From an uncultured bacterium (GTDB lineage Bacteria; Bacillota; Clostridia; Oscillospirales; Acutalibacteraceae): a stretch of DNA of 64,000 bases. A model generated the notes under the pieces. The model did not search any database. It was not told the origin of the DNA and was given only the letters and a program-made list of their open reading frames with translations. The position numbers and the translations under genes are program-made. This document shows, piece after piece, positions 18,722-29,984 of this stretch. The first letter of the stretch is position 1, and every line of letters begins with the position of its first letter. The stretch covers positions 1 through 64,000 of the forward strand of contig CASDTH010000035.1 in assembly GCA_949283655.1 (NCBI GenBank), given 5' to 3'.

Positions 18722-19945
18722 TTATTCCGCGGGCGCCGGGGCCGTTGTATAACACCCGCCAGGCTCCTGGCGCGCAAGCCCGTAGAGCTCCAGCTCTGTC
18801 AGCGCTTCCAGCACTCGTTGCGGCGGCTCCCGCAGCCGGCTGGTCACTTCATCCACATGCAGCGCTTCTTCCGACAGTAGCCCGGCCAAACGCTTTGCCG
18901 TCTCGCTGAGCTCCGCCGGAAGCGGGCGGGCCTGCACGGCCGGATATTGCGCCTGCGTCTGCTCTGTTGCCCTTATCGTATGCGGCCGTACGCTAGGATA
19001 CGCGCCCCGCTGCCCGGCCGCCTCTTTTTTGTGAAATAGCGGCCCGCGCGCTTGCTCAAGGCGCAGGGCATCCGGGTAGAGGTATTGATACTCCTCCAGC
19101 ACATCCATCGCGGTGAGGACGGGCTTCGCGCCATCCCGAATAAGCCGGTTGGCCCCTGTGTAGGCGGAGCTGACAATATCGCCAGGCACAGCAAACACAT
19201 CGCGCCCCTGCTCTAGCGCGCAGCGGGCTGTGATCAGGGAGCCGCTCCTTTCGCCCGCCTCGATCACCACCGTGCCGCAGCTGACGCCGGAAAGCAGCCG
19301 GTTGCGAATGGGGAAAGTACCCCGCCCGGGCAGCGTGCCGGGAGGGAACTCGCTGACAACCGCGCCATGGGCCGCCACCGCCTCCCGCAGGGGCTGGTTC
19401 TCTATCAGATACCGCACGCCAAGCCCACATCCGAGAAAGGCTATGGTTTCCCCGCCGCCTTCCATGGCGCCCATATGCGCGGCGGAATCAATGCCAAGCG
19501 CCCCGCCGCTAATCACAACCGCCCCCGCCCGAGCAAACGTCTCGCACAAGCCCTGGGCGATCCGCCTGCCCTGCAGGGAGGCCTCCCGCGCGCCAACGAC
19601 GGCCAAAGCCACCCGCTCATTCAAATCAGGCATCCGGCCCCATACATATAATACTGCCGGGAAATTCGGCAACTCCCGCAGCCGCCTGGGATACAGCGGA
19701 TCCTCTGGCGTGAGCACGGACCATCCATTTTCCGCGCACTGCTTGAGAGTTGCTTCGGCCGCCTCCGGCCGGCTCGATTGCAGCTTATCAATCTGCTTTG
19801 CCGTCAGCAGGCCGGAAAGCCGCCATTCCAACTCCCCGGCCTCCAGTATGCGGCGGGGCGTGCCAAAATAGGCAATCAACTCTTCCAGCCGCGCCTGCAC
19901 GCCAAGGGCGGCTTGCAGCCAGATCCAATAGCCTTGCCCCATCAT
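18722..19945 (-). CDS. dprA: DNA processing protein DprA
   Basis: DprA loads RecA on incoming single-stranded DNA during natural transformation and also occurs in species not known to be competent. The 407-residue protein has a Rossmann core with AVVGAREASLQGRRIA, VISGGALGIDSAAHMGAM, FPPGTLPGRGTFPIRNR and a C-terminal winged-helix segment (HVDEVTSRLREPPQRVLEAL). An open frame continues upstream; the start chosen is the first of two adjacent ATGs, 7 bases after AGGAGGG. It begins 26 bases after the rRNA methyltransferase gene. Confidence 0.96.
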   Translation of the reverse strand: MMGQGYWIWLQAALGVQARLEELIAYFGTPRRILEAGELEWRLSGLLTAKQIDKLQSSRPEAAEATLKQCAENGWSVLTPEDPLYPRRLRELPNFPAVLYVWGRMPDLNERVALAVVGAREASLQGRRIAQGLCETFARAGAVVISGGALGIDSAAHMGAMEGGGETIAFLGCGLGVRYLIENQPLREAVAAHGAVVSEFPPGTLPGRGTFPIRNRLLSGVSCGTVVIEAGERSGSLITARCALEQGRDVFAVPGDIVSSAYTGANRLIRDGAKPVLTAMDVLEEYQYLYPDALRLEQARGPLFHKKEAAGQRGAYPSVRPHTIRATEQTQAQYPAVQARPLPAELSETAKRLAGLLSEEALHVDEVTSRLREPPQRVLEALTELELYGLARQEPGGCYTTAPAPAE

Positions 19946-19971
19946 ACGCACACCCTCCTTCTCTGGAAGCC

Positions 19972-20763
19972 TTAACGCCCTCGCATCATTTCCCACATGA
20001 GGATCGCTGCCGCTGCGGAGGCATTCAGCGACTCCGCCCGCCCCAGCATTGGGATGGTCACCAGCGTATCGCATAAAGCCATCGTCTCCTGCGTCACACC
20101 AGCTCCCTCATTGCCTACCACACAAACCGTACCTGGGCCAAGGCCTGCCTGCTGGGCGGGAACCGCCTCCGCCCGAGGGGTTGAAGCAAGCAGCCGCAGC
20201 CCCTGCGCACGGCAAAGAAGCAGCGCTTCCCGCAGGGAATCCGCACGCAGCACTGGCAGCCGCAAAAGCGACCCCATGGCGGCGCGCTGCGCCTTGGGGC
20301 TGTAGATATCGCACCCGCCGGAAACAAGCAGCCCGCTCAAGCCCAGCGCCTCCGCCGTGCGGGCAATTGCGCCAAGATTGGCTGGGTCCTGTATATTCTC
20401 AAGGGCGATATAGCTGCCATTCTTTTCTATTGTACCGTCGCCGGGGCGTTTGTCAAGTGCTTCGCAGATGCAAAAAATGCCTTGCGGGGATTGCGTATCC
20501 CCCAAACGGCGGCTGATTTCCTCCGTAATCAAAAAAATGGCGCCAGCCTTCCCCTGTAGGAAGGCCGTTTCCTCCGGATAGCGAACCAAAGCCTCCCGCG
20601 TGAAAAAGAGCTGCCGAATCGATACACCTGTTTTCGCTGCATCTGTGCACAGGCGGGCGCCTTCCAGCACAAACAGACCCTCCCGGCGCCGCGCCGCAGC
20701 AGAGGAACAAAGCTGCGCCGCAGCCTTCACACGGGCGTTAGACCGGCTTGTAATCTCCTCCAT
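19972..20763 (-). CDS. 23S rRNA/tRNA 2'-O-ribose methyltransferase, SpoU (TrmH/RlmB) family
   Basis: The 263-residue product has an N-terminal substrate-binding domain (MEEITSRSNARVKAAAQL, the L30e-like type) and a C-terminal SPOUT domain with ENIQDPANLGAIARTAEALG, GNEGAGV and IPMLGRAESLNASAAAAI, which bind S-adenosylmethionine through a knot. The exact target nucleotide cannot be read from sequence. GGAGGAGG precedes the ATG; upstream in-frame starts would run through the rplT terminator. Confidence 0.93.
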   Translation of the reverse strand: MEEITSRSNARVKAAAQLCSSAAARRREGLFVLEGARLCTDAAKTGVSIRQLFFTREALVRYPEETAFLQGKAGAIFLITEEISRRLGDTQSPQGIFCICEALDKRPGDGTIEKNGSYIALENIQDPANLGAIARTAEALGLSGLLVSGGCDIYSPKAQRAAMGSLLRLPVLRADSLREALLLCRAQGLRLLASTPRAEAVPAQQAGLGPGTVCVVGNEGAGVTQETMALCDTLVTIPMLGRAESLNASAAAAILMWEMMRGR

Positions 20764-20790
20764 GCAGGCCCCTCCTCCCACAAAGCCAAT

Positions 20791-20830
20791 AAAGAAAAGC
20801 ACGCCCGAGTCACCCCCGGGCGCTGCTTTT
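20791..20830 (-). terminator. Intrinsic terminator of the infC-rpmI-rplT operon
   Basis: The minus strand carries AAAAGCAGCGCCCGG pairing with CGGGCGTGCTTTT across a short loop, directly after rplT, followed by CTTTATT. Confidence 0.8.
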
Positions 20831-20839
20831 GATCGGTCT

Positions 20840-21196
20840 TTATTTAAGCGCTGCCTTCGCCTGCTCGGCCAGAGCGGTGAAAGCCGCCGGATCCGCAATG
20901 GCAATCTCAGAGAGCATCTTGCGGTTGAGCGTGACGTTTGCCTTCTTCAGGCCGTTCATAAAGGTGGAATAGTTCATCCCGTTCTGCTTGCAGGCAGCCG
21001 AAATACGGGTGATCCACAGCCTACGGAAATCGCGCTTCTTCTGCTTGCGGCCAATATAGGCATACTGGCCGGATTTCATAACCGCCTGCTTCGCGGTCTT
21101 AAACAGCTTGCTCTTGGAGCCATAGTAGCCCTTGGCGAGCTTGAGTGTTTTATTCCTTCTCTTGCGCGTCATCACTGCGCCTTTGATACGAGCCAT
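20840..21196 (-). CDS. rplT: 50S ribosomal protein L20
   Basis: L20 is an early 50S assembly protein and in Bacillota the feedback regulator of this operon. The 118-residue sequence ([59 protein letters not shown]) is typical and complete. It is the last gene of infC-rpmI-rplT and is followed by the operon terminator. Confidence 0.99.
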   Translation of the reverse strand: MARIKGAVMTRKRRNKTLKLAKGYYGSKSKLFKTAKQAVMKSGQYAYIGRKQKKRDFRRLWITRISAACKQNGMNYSTFMNGLKKANVTLNRKMLSEIAIADPAAFTALAEQAKAALK

Positions 21197-21237
21197 GGTA
21201 GGTTACCTCCGTTAATGTATTGTTTCTGGCGCGCCTC

Positions 21238-21435
21238 TTATTTATAAGGAATCAGGCGCTTAATCTGCTTCTGGTTCGTGGTGTCCGCCACGCTCGTTTT
21301 ACGCAGATTCCTCTTGCGCTTTGTATTTTTCTTCGTCAGGATATGAGATTTGTTGGCATGGGCGCGGATCGGCTTGCCGTTCTTTGACATTTTGAAGCGC
21401 TTCTTCGCACCGCTGTGGGTTTTGATCTTCGGCAT
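21238..21435 (-). CDS. rpmI: 50S ribosomal protein L35
   Basis: This 65-residue basic protein of the large subunit starts [20 protein letters not shown], with [16 protein letters not shown] in the middle, as in other L35 proteins. It lies between infC and rplT with short gaps, in the conserved order. Confidence 0.99.
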   Translation of the reverse strand: MPKIKTHSGAKKRFKMSKNGKPIRAHANKSHILTKKNTKRKRNLRKTSVADTTNQKQIKRLIPYK

Positions 21436-21454
21436 GATAAATAATCCTCCTTTG

Positions 21455-21973
21455 TTACTTCACTGGCTTAGCGGCCAGGAACATGATCATGGAACGCCCT
21501 TCCAGCTTAGCAGGCTTCTCTACGTTGCTCTCTTCCTGAAGCTCTTCGGCGAACCGTTTCATGATCTCCAGCCCATTCTGGGGGTGCGCCATCTCCCTGC
21601 CGCGGAAGCGGATGGAAACCTTGACCTTGTTTCCTTCCTTCAGGAACCGCCTGGCATGGCCGGCTTTTGTTTCAAAGTCGTGCTTGTCAATGTTCAGAGA
21701 CAGACGGATCTCCTTGATCTCCACGATATGCTGGTTTTTTCTCGCTTCCTTCTCACGCTTTGCCTGCTCAAAACGGTATTTCCCGTAATCCATAATTTTG
21801 CAGACAGGCGGCGAGGCCTGGGGAGCAATTTTCACAAGGTCAAGATCCTTCTCCTCGGCGATGCGCAGCGCTTCCCGTGCGGACATAATGCCAAGCTGCT
21901 CGCCCGCGTTTGTGATCACCCGGATTTCCCTGTCGCGGATCTGCTCATTGATCTGCATGTCTTTGTTGCTAAT
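21455..21973 (-). CDS. infC: Translation initiation factor IF-3, probable AUU start
   Basis: IF-3 binds the 30S subunit and proofreads start codon choice. The protein has the N domain ([21 protein letters not shown]), the linker and the C domain ([36 protein letters not shown]). The best start is not ATG: GGAGGTG is followed 7 bases later by ATT AGC AAC AAA GAC, giving 172 residues. The first ATG, five codons on, has no ribosome-binding site at proper distance. AUU starts are known for infC in other bacteria, where IF-3 represses its own translation by rejecting them. Confidence 0.97.
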   Translation of the reverse strand: MSNKDMQINEQIRDREIRVITNAGEQLGIMSAREALRIAEEKDLDLVKIAPQASPPVCKIMDYGKYRFEQAKREKEARKNQHIVEIKEIRLSLNIDKHDFETKAGHARRFLKEGNKVKVSIRFRGREMAHPQNGLEIMKRFAEELQEESNVEKPAKLEGRSMIMFLAAKPVK

Positions 21974-22033
21974 GTTCAAGCACCTCCAAAACCTGCCTGC
22001 GGCCGCTGGGCAACATAGCCGGGCCGCTGGCAT

Positions 22034-22170
22034 AAATCAAAGCGCGGAGAATCCCTTCGTCCGCGCTCAACACTCAAAACACAGGCCATAACGGCCCTGC
22101 TTCTCTGTATTGACCTGGCGCGGGCTGCCCCGGCAGGTGAGAACGAAAGGCGTTCTTCTTTGTTTTGCGG
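22034..22170 (-). promoter_or_regulatory. infC leader with attenuator-like hairpin (possible L20 leader)
   Basis: The 200-base untranslated leader contains AGCGCGGA pairing with TCCGCGCT (22041-22048 with 22060-22067), followed on the minus strand by TTTGATTT. Leaders of this operon in Bacillota are regulated by L20 through termination. Position and hairpin fit that, but the L20-binding fold was not demonstrated. Confidence 0.55.
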
Positions 22171-22175
22171 GAGCT

Positions 22176-22204
22176 ATTATAGCAGATCCTGCGCGCCCCG
22201 TCAA
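22176..22204 (-). promoter_or_regulatory. Sigma-A promoter of infC-rpmI-rplT
   Basis: TTGACG (22199-22204) and TATAAT (22176-22181) are spaced 17 bases apart on the minus strand, with TG one base before the -10 box (extended -10). An 11-base tandem duplication (TGTAGAGCTAC twice, 22224-22245) lies just upstream. Confidence 0.85.
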
Positions 22205-22362
22205 GCCCGAAATTAGATTTCAGTGTAGAGCTACTGTAGAGCTACAATACATATTGGACAGCGTGGGCAAGAAAAAGCGAATAAAAAGGTAGAAGGTCAG
22301 AGCCTTCATAGGGTATAGTTAAGTTACGGCACCAAACAACCCACGGAAAGGAGCTCTGTCCC

Positions 22363-22449
22363 TCATGAGTAAGAGTATAACAATCCGTGTTTCTCCGCAT
22401 ACTTCACGACCCCTTGACGGATTCGCGTTTCTTGTGCTACTCTCTTCAT
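22363..22449 (-). pseudogene. Truncated transposase N-terminus
   Basis: A 28-codon frame reads MKRVAQETRIRQGVVKYAEK, then HGLLYSYS and TGA. The RIRQGVVKYAEKHG part resembles the N-terminal helix-turn-helix start of IS3/IS481-type transposases, and similarity ends abruptly after KHG, as expected for a deletion junction. A longer plus-strand frame over the same bases is not supported by any recognisable protein. Confidence 0.45.
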
Positions 22450-22543
22450 GGGAAGTCTCTGTCCTCTCTTTTGGTGAATGGTTTGTGGTGATTTCATTCT
22501 ACCATAGTGAGCCTTTGACTTCCTCTTTTTGGGGGTCACATCA
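22363..22543 (-). mobile_element. Remnant of an IS3-type insertion sequence
   Basis: One end is recognisable: on the minus strand TGATGTGACCCCCAAAAAG (22525-22543) resembles terminal inverted repeats of IS3-family elements, and a truncated transposase start follows. The other end cannot be placed; imperfect similarity to GTTAAGTTACGGCACC near 22320 is a weak candidate. The element sits between the divergent infC and hydrolase promoters. Confidence 0.45.
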
Positions 22544-22595
22544 TTTTAACATATACAGATGCCGCAATCTGAGATCTGACATTTGAAAACTAACG

Positions 22596-22624
22596 TTGTA
22601 AAACGACGGAGCGGCTGATACAAT
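22596..22624 (+). promoter_or_regulatory. Sigma-A promoter of the alpha/beta hydrolase gene
   Basis: TTGTAA (22596-22601) and TACAAT (22619-22624) are 17 bases apart, 35 bases before the start codon. Confidence 0.7.
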
Positions 22625-22658
22625 ATAAGGTATCATCAACCAGAGAGGAACGGTTTGT

Positions 22659-23657
22659 ATGGATCTGTTTGAAAAGGCCCTGCTCATCACAGCGCTCGTG
22701 CTGCTGCTCCTGTTTGCGCTGGCTGCCGCAGTTGGCGCCGTGTTTTTCAAAATGGTGCTTGTGCGGGAGAAGCACCCTGGCGACCCGATGGATAAAAGCC
22801 ACGTTACACCCGAGGAGCTCGAGCGCTGGCGTAGCGCCGTGCGCGAGGGGAACGCATGGGTAGCCTCGCACAAAACACAGGCGGTGGAGATCCCCTCGTT
22901 TGACGGGCTGCGGTTGAGCGGGCTACTCGTCCCGGCCGAAGGCGGCATGGCGGCCAGCCGCAAATTTCTGCTCGCCATCCATGGCTACCGCAGCGGCCCA
23001 ATGCGTGAATACTACTATATGCTGCCCTTTTATCACTCCCTGGGCTACCATGTGCTCATGCCGGATGACCGCGCGCATGGCAAAAGCGAGGGGAAATACA
23101 TCGGCTTCGGCTGGCTGGACCGGCTCGACTGCATTGCCTGGGCCAATTATATCGTTGATACCTACGGCCCGGATTGCGAGATTGTGTTGCAGGGCGTTTC
23201 CATGGGGGCGGCCACGGTGATGAACGCCGCTGGGGAACCGCTTCCGCCCCAGGTGAAGGGGATCATTGAGGATTGCGGCTTTTCCACCGCAAAGGGGGTT
23301 TTTGCGCACGAGGCAAAGCTGCGCTACCACTTGCCCGCCTGGCCGCTGATCCCCGCCGCCAGCATGGTTTGTAGGCTTGTGGCCGGCTACCGTTTTTCTC
23401 AGGATGAACCGGTACGCCAAATCCGCAAGGCACGCGTACCTTTCCTTTTCATTCATGGCAGCCGGGATGATTTCGTCCCTACGCCCATGGTGCATGAGGT
23501 GTATGACGCCTGCCCAACGCATAAAACAAAGCTCATTGTGGAGGGCGCCGCGCATGCAATGGCCTATCTGGAGGATCAGGAGGGGTACGAAAAGGCCGTC
23601 CGCACATTTTTGGAGAGCGTCACCACACAGCCAGATCCGCAGAATAGCCTGGCCTGA
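22659..23657 (+). CDS. Membrane-anchored alpha/beta hydrolase
   Basis: The 332-residue protein has one N-terminal membrane segment (about 6-32), then an alpha/beta-hydrolase fold: oxyanion-side AIHGYRSG, nucleophile elbow GVSMGA, and late Asp and His candidates in IHGSRDDFVPT and GAAHAMAY. The family covers esterases, lipases and peptidases; the substrate cannot be told. GAGAGGA precedes the ATG and a promoter lies upstream. It appears to be a single-gene unit. Confidence 0.88.
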   Translation: MDLFEKALLITALVLLLLFALAAAVGAVFFKMVLVREKHPGDPMDKSHVTPEELERWRSAVREGNAWVASHKTQAVEIPSFDGLRLSGLLVPAEGGMAASRKFLLAIHGYRSGPMREYYYMLPFYHSLGYHVLMPDDRAHGKSEGKYIGFGWLDRLDCIAWANYIVDTYGPDCEIVLQGVSMGAATVMNAAGEPLPPQVKGIIEDCGFSTAKGVFAHEAKLRYHLPAWPLIPAASMVCRLVAGYRFSQDEPVRQIRKARVPFLFIHGSRDDFVPTPMVHEVYDACPTHKTKLIVEGAAHAMAYLEDQEGYEKAVRTFLESVTTQPDPQNSLA

Positions 23658-23707
23658 GGCTTTTGGGCGATCCGTGTCCCTGCCGTGCATAATTCACAAA
23701 CTGTTTA

Positions 23708-23735
23708 TTGATATTCCCCTGTAAATCTTTATAAT
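23708..23735 (+). promoter_or_regulatory. Sigma-A promoter of the first ABC transporter operon
   Basis: TTGATA (23708-23713) and TATAAT (23730-23735) are 16 bases apart, 36 bases before the ATPase start; AAAGGAGG follows. Confidence 0.75.
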
Positions 23736-23771
23736 GGAAGAAAACGGATAACGCCTAAAGGAGGCTGAACC

Positions 23772-24488
23772 ATGGCGAATCTGATCGAAATTGAGCACCT
23801 GTCAAAATCCTATGGGAGCAACCGGGTGCTGGAGGATATTTCCTTCTCATTTGGGGCGGGCAATATTATCGGCCTACTCGGCCCGAACGGGAGCGGCAAG
23901 ACCTCGTTGATTAAAATTATGACCGGCCTGATCAACGATTATGAGGGCAGCGTCAAAATCGACGGTCACCGCCCAGGCCCTTATACAAAAAGTATCGTCG
24001 CCTACCTGCCGGAGAAAACCTATCTTGCGGATTGGATGCGCCCGGTAGATGCGGTCGGCTATTTTGCAGATTTCTATGCGGATTTCGACAAAGCCAAGGC
24101 CGTGGAGCTGATTAACGGCTTCCACCTGCCGATGAAGCAGAAGATCAAATCCATGTCCAAGGGAATGCAGGAGAAATTGCAGCTTGTGCTGGTGATGTGC
24201 CGCCAGGCGCGGCTCTATCTGCTTGACGAGCCGCTTGGCGGCGTAGATCCTGCCGCCCGCGCCTTTATTCTGGATTTCATCATGAAAAACTATGCGGAAA
24301 ATGCCTCCATCCTCCTTTCCACGCATCTAATCAACGACCTAGAGCGCATTTTTGACCGCGCCCTGATGATTGGAAACGGCAAGGTGCTGGTCAACACCGC
24401 CGTGGAGGAGATTCACGCTACCGGCAAAACGCTGGAGGAAACGTTTAAGGAGGTGTTCGCTTATGCTTGGCAAATTGATGAAGCATGA
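23772..24488 (+). CDS. ABC transporter ATP-binding protein
   Basis: The 238-residue ATPase has Walker A GPNGSGKT at 37-44, a signature-like SMSKGMQEKLQLVL, Walker B LYLLDEPLGGVDP and an H-loop STHLI. The signature (SKGM rather than SGGQ) is of the type found in ABC-2 exporters of the YtrB/bacitracin-resistance kind. It overlaps the permease gene by 26 bases, so the two form a unit. The substrate is unknown. Confidence 0.93.
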   Translation: MANLIEIEHLSKSYGSNRVLEDISFSFGAGNIIGLLGPNGSGKTSLIKIMTGLINDYEGSVKIDGHRPGPYTKSIVAYLPEKTYLADWMRPVDAVGYFADFYADFDKAKAVELINGFHLPMKQKIKSMSKGMQEKLQLVLVMCRQARLYLLDEPLGGVDPAARAFILDFIMKNYAENASILLSTHLINDLERIFDRALMIGNGKVLVNTAVEEIHATGKTLEETFKEVFAYAWQIDEA

Positions 24489-25284
24489 GTTCCGTTCAAG
24501 CGCCCACTCCGTGATGAATATCTACATCGCCGCCGTGGTCACACTCGCCGTGATGTTGCTCTCCTATGCGGTCAAGGTGACCTGGGTGGGTGTGATCGGC
24601 TCCATTGCGCTGATCATTATTGGACTGATCTGTGTGGTCATCACGCTGGTCGCAGTCGTCACGAATTTCAACCGGACGCTTTACGGCGCAGAAGGATATC
24701 TCAGTTATACGCTTCCGGTCAAAAGCAGCGCGCTGCTCACCGCAAAGGCGATTGTCTCCTTTGTCTGGGTGCTGCTGAGCTATCTGTTTATGATCGCCAC
24801 CTTCTTTATTGTGTTCGCCTATATCCAGTCCTCCATCGGCGAAGAGGTCGGCAGCATGGTGGATATGCTGACGGTAACCGTGGGCCTGCCTTCCTTAAAG
24901 GCAATCGGCAAGGCGCTCGCCGTTTTGGCGGTGGGAATGTTTATTCAAATCGCTGTATTTGTCGCCATTGTCTTTTTTGCGGTCACAATTTCCAACATCC
25001 GCCCCTTCCAGCGCTTTGGCATCTTCTCGGCGCTAGTCACCTTTTTTCTGATCTATCTTATCATGCAGGCGCTTCTCTATGTTGCAACTTCTTACGTGCC
25101 GCTCACAGTTGTGATCGATACGGCGGGCAAAATCGCGTTTTCCTTCACAACGAGCATGGCGGCGACAGGGGCGCAGCAGGGCATGGTGATCGGCGTAGCG
25201 GGCTTTGTCATTGAGCTGCTGATCGCTGTGGGCCTGTTTGCAGCCACCAATGCGCTAATGAAAACCAAGGTCAATATTAAATAA
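24463..25284 (+). CDS. ABC-2 type transporter permease
   Basis: The 273-residue membrane protein has about six hydrophobic segments and no soluble domain. The start is the ATG at 24463, preceded by AAGGAGGTG inside the end of the ATPase gene; the longer open frame upstream is the shadow of that gene. The segment YLSYTLPVKSSALLTAKAIV is of the kind seen in ABC-2 exporter subunits. It is followed by a strong terminator. Confidence 0.88.
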   Translation: MLGKLMKHEFRSSAHSVMNIYIAAVVTLAVMLLSYAVKVTWVGVIGSIALIIIGLICVVITLVAVVTNFNRTLYGAEGYLSYTLPVKSSALLTAKAIVSFVWVLLSYLFMIATFFIVFAYIQSSIGEEVGSMVDMLTVTVGLPSLKAIGKALAVLAVGMFIQIAVFVAIVFFAVTISNIRPFQRFGIFSALVTFFLIYLIMQALLYVATSYVPLTVVIDTAGKIAFSFTTSMAATGAQQGMVIGVAGFVIELLIAVGLFAATNALMKTKVNIK

Positions 25285-25289
25285 AAACC

Positions 25290-25332
25290 GGCAGGCGGGG
25301 GCAGCCATTCATCCCCCGCCTGTGCTGTTTCA
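25290..25332 (+). terminator. Intrinsic terminator after the ABC operon
   Basis: GCAGGCGGGGG (25291-25301) pairs with CCCCCGCCTGTGC (25313-25325), followed by TGTTT. It ends only about 20 bases before the next start codon. Confidence 0.8.
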
Positions 25333-25350
25333 AAGGGGTGTGCTTCGTTT

Positions 25351-25953
25351 ATGAGGCTGATTGATATTTCCTCCGATCTGCTTACCGCGCCGGTCTATCC
25401 CGGCGATCCTGAGCCGAGGCTGCATGTGATCAGCCAAATCGCCAACGGGGATGCATGCAACCTCTCCGCCCTCTACGCCTGCCTGCACACGGGCACGCAC
25501 GCGGATGCGCCCATGCACTTTGTCGAGGGTGGTGAAGGGATCTCCGAAATGCCGCTGGAGGCCTATATCGGCCCCTGTCTGGTCGTGGAGGTAGCGCCCG
25601 GCCCCATCACAGGCGGGCAAATCGACGCGCTGGTGCCTGCTGGGTGTGAACGGGTGCTCTTTAAAAGTGGAGGCACAGCATATTTTCTGGAGAATGCGGG
25701 CGACGAGCTCGCCGCCCTCGGCGTGCGCCTGGTCGGGACGGACGCACAGTCGGTCGGTATCCCCGGCAATCAGGTGAAACCGCATCAAGCCCTGCTGCGG
25801 GAACATATTGCCGTGCTGGAGGGGCTAGATTTAGAGGAAGCCGCCCCGGGGGAGTATTTTCTGATCGCTCCGCCGGTGAAAATTGCCGGTCGGGATGGGG
25901 CGCCTGTGCGTGCTGTGCTTGCAGCGGATTATATCTTTTGGGGCGGCGCGTAA
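25351..25953 (+). CDS. Cyclase family protein (kynurenine formamidase-like)
   Basis: The 200-residue protein has the metal-binding motif HTGTHADAPMHF at about 47-58, a core of the cyclase/KynB family of metal-dependent hydrolases, together with YPGDPEP near the start and GTDAQSVG. KynB opens N-formylkynurenine, but no tryptophan catabolism gene is nearby, so the substrate is left open. CAAAGGGG precedes the ATG, right after the ABC operon terminator; no separate promoter is visible. Confidence 0.85.
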   Translation: MRLIDISSDLLTAPVYPGDPEPRLHVISQIANGDACNLSALYACLHTGTHADAPMHFVEGGEGISEMPLEAYIGPCLVVEVAPGPITGGQIDALVPAGCERVLFKSGGTAYFLENAGDELAALGVRLVGTDAQSVGIPGNQVKPHQALLREHIAVLEGLDLEEAAPGEYFLIAPPVKIAGRDGAPVRAVLAADYIFWGGA

Positions 25954-26023
25954 CAGCCGGCACCGCTTCAGAAGCAGTAGGTGGCAGGCGTGTTTTCCCT
26001 ATTGTGTTTTTTCGACAAAACAA

Positions 26024-26052
26024 TTGAAAAAAGCGGCAAAATCTGTTATAGT
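26024..26052 (+). promoter_or_regulatory. Sigma-A promoter of the sugar transferase gene
   Basis: TTGAAA (26024-26029) and TATAGT (26047-26052) are 17 bases apart, with TG before the -10 box, about 50 bases before the start codon. Confidence 0.8.
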
Positions 26053-26101
26053 AATTATCACAGTATTTTCAGGAGAGGGAACGCTGTATAGAGGTGTGGG
26101 A

Positions 26102-26722
26102 ATGAAACGATTCTTTGATTTTGTCTGCAGCCTGCTGGCGATCATTATTCTGTCCCCGCTTTTTTTCATTCTGAGCATTGTTATCGCGGCGGATAGCGGC
26201 AGGCCTGTTATCTTTAAGCAAAAGCGTGTCGGGCTGCACAATGAGTTATTTGACATTTGGAAATTCCGCAGCATGAAGCAAGGCACGCGCAACGCCCCAA
26301 CGGCGGAGCTGAAGGAGTTTGAGAGCTGTGTCACCCGCAGCGGCCGCTTTTTACGCAAAACAAGCCTGGACGAGCTCCCCCAGCTGTTTAACATCCTGCG
26401 GGGAGAAATGAGCTTTGTGGGGCCGCGTCCGCTCATCCCGGAGGAGGGGAAAACCCGCTCCCTGCGGGAGAAGGCCGGCGTCTACCGTATGCGGCCCGGC
26501 GTAACCGGCCTTGCACAGGTCAATGGTCGCGATCTGCTCTCAGATGAGCAGAAGGTTGCATATGACGCTTATTATGTGGAGCATCATTCGCTACTGCTCG
26601 ATATCCGCATTTTGCTCCAAACAGTGCTTGCCGTGCTCACCGGCAGCGGAATTGCAGAGGGCAGCGATACACGGCACCGCGGCCGGCGGGGGAATAAAGG
26701 GCCAAAGGCCGGCCCGCAATAA
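26102..26722 (+). CDS. Polyprenyl-phosphate sugar-1-phosphate transferase (bacterial sugar transferase family)
   Basis: This family starts exopolysaccharide or glycan assembly by moving a sugar-1-phosphate from a UDP-sugar to undecaprenyl phosphate at the inner membrane. The 206-residue protein has one N-terminal membrane segment (about 8-32) and the catalytic core KRVGLHNELFDIWKFRSM, KTSLDELPQLFNIL, GEMSFVGPRPL and RPGVTGLAQVNGR. It is the short, PglC-like form. GAGGTG precedes the ATG; the longer open frame upstream crosses the promoter. No other glycan-assembly gene adjoins it. Confidence 0.93.
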   Translation: MKRFFDFVCSLLAIIILSPLFFILSIVIAADSGRPVIFKQKRVGLHNELFDIWKFRSMKQGTRNAPTAELKEFESCVTRSGRFLRKTSLDELPQLFNILRGEMSFVGPRPLIPEEGKTRSLREKAGVYRMRPGVTGLAQVNGRDLLSDEQKVAYDAYYVEHHSLLLDIRILLQTVLAVLTGSGIAEGSDTRHRGRRGNKGPKAGPQ

Positions 26723-29884
<3,162 letters not shown>

Positions 29885-29891
29885 GCACAAA

Positions 29892-29936
29892 AATTGCCGC
29901 AAGGAATGGATCGATTCCCTGCGGCAATTCCTTTAT
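29892..29936. terminator. Bidirectional intrinsic terminator between lacZ and the acetyltransferase gene
   Basis: AATTGCCGCAAGGAAT (29892-29907) pairs with ATTCCCTGCGGCAATT (29914-29929). TCCTTT follows on the plus strand and TTTTTG on the minus strand, so it can end both convergent transcripts. Confidence 0.85.
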
Positions 29937-29984
29937 CCAAGAGCAAACGGCACTGCTCTTCTCTTTTGCAGTCAAAACGCTTGG

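Noticed and set aside
22365..22586. A 73-codon plus-strand frame starting MSKSITIRVSPH
   Set aside because: It has a fair ribosome-binding site but no family, and the same bases carry a recognisable transposase start on the other strand.
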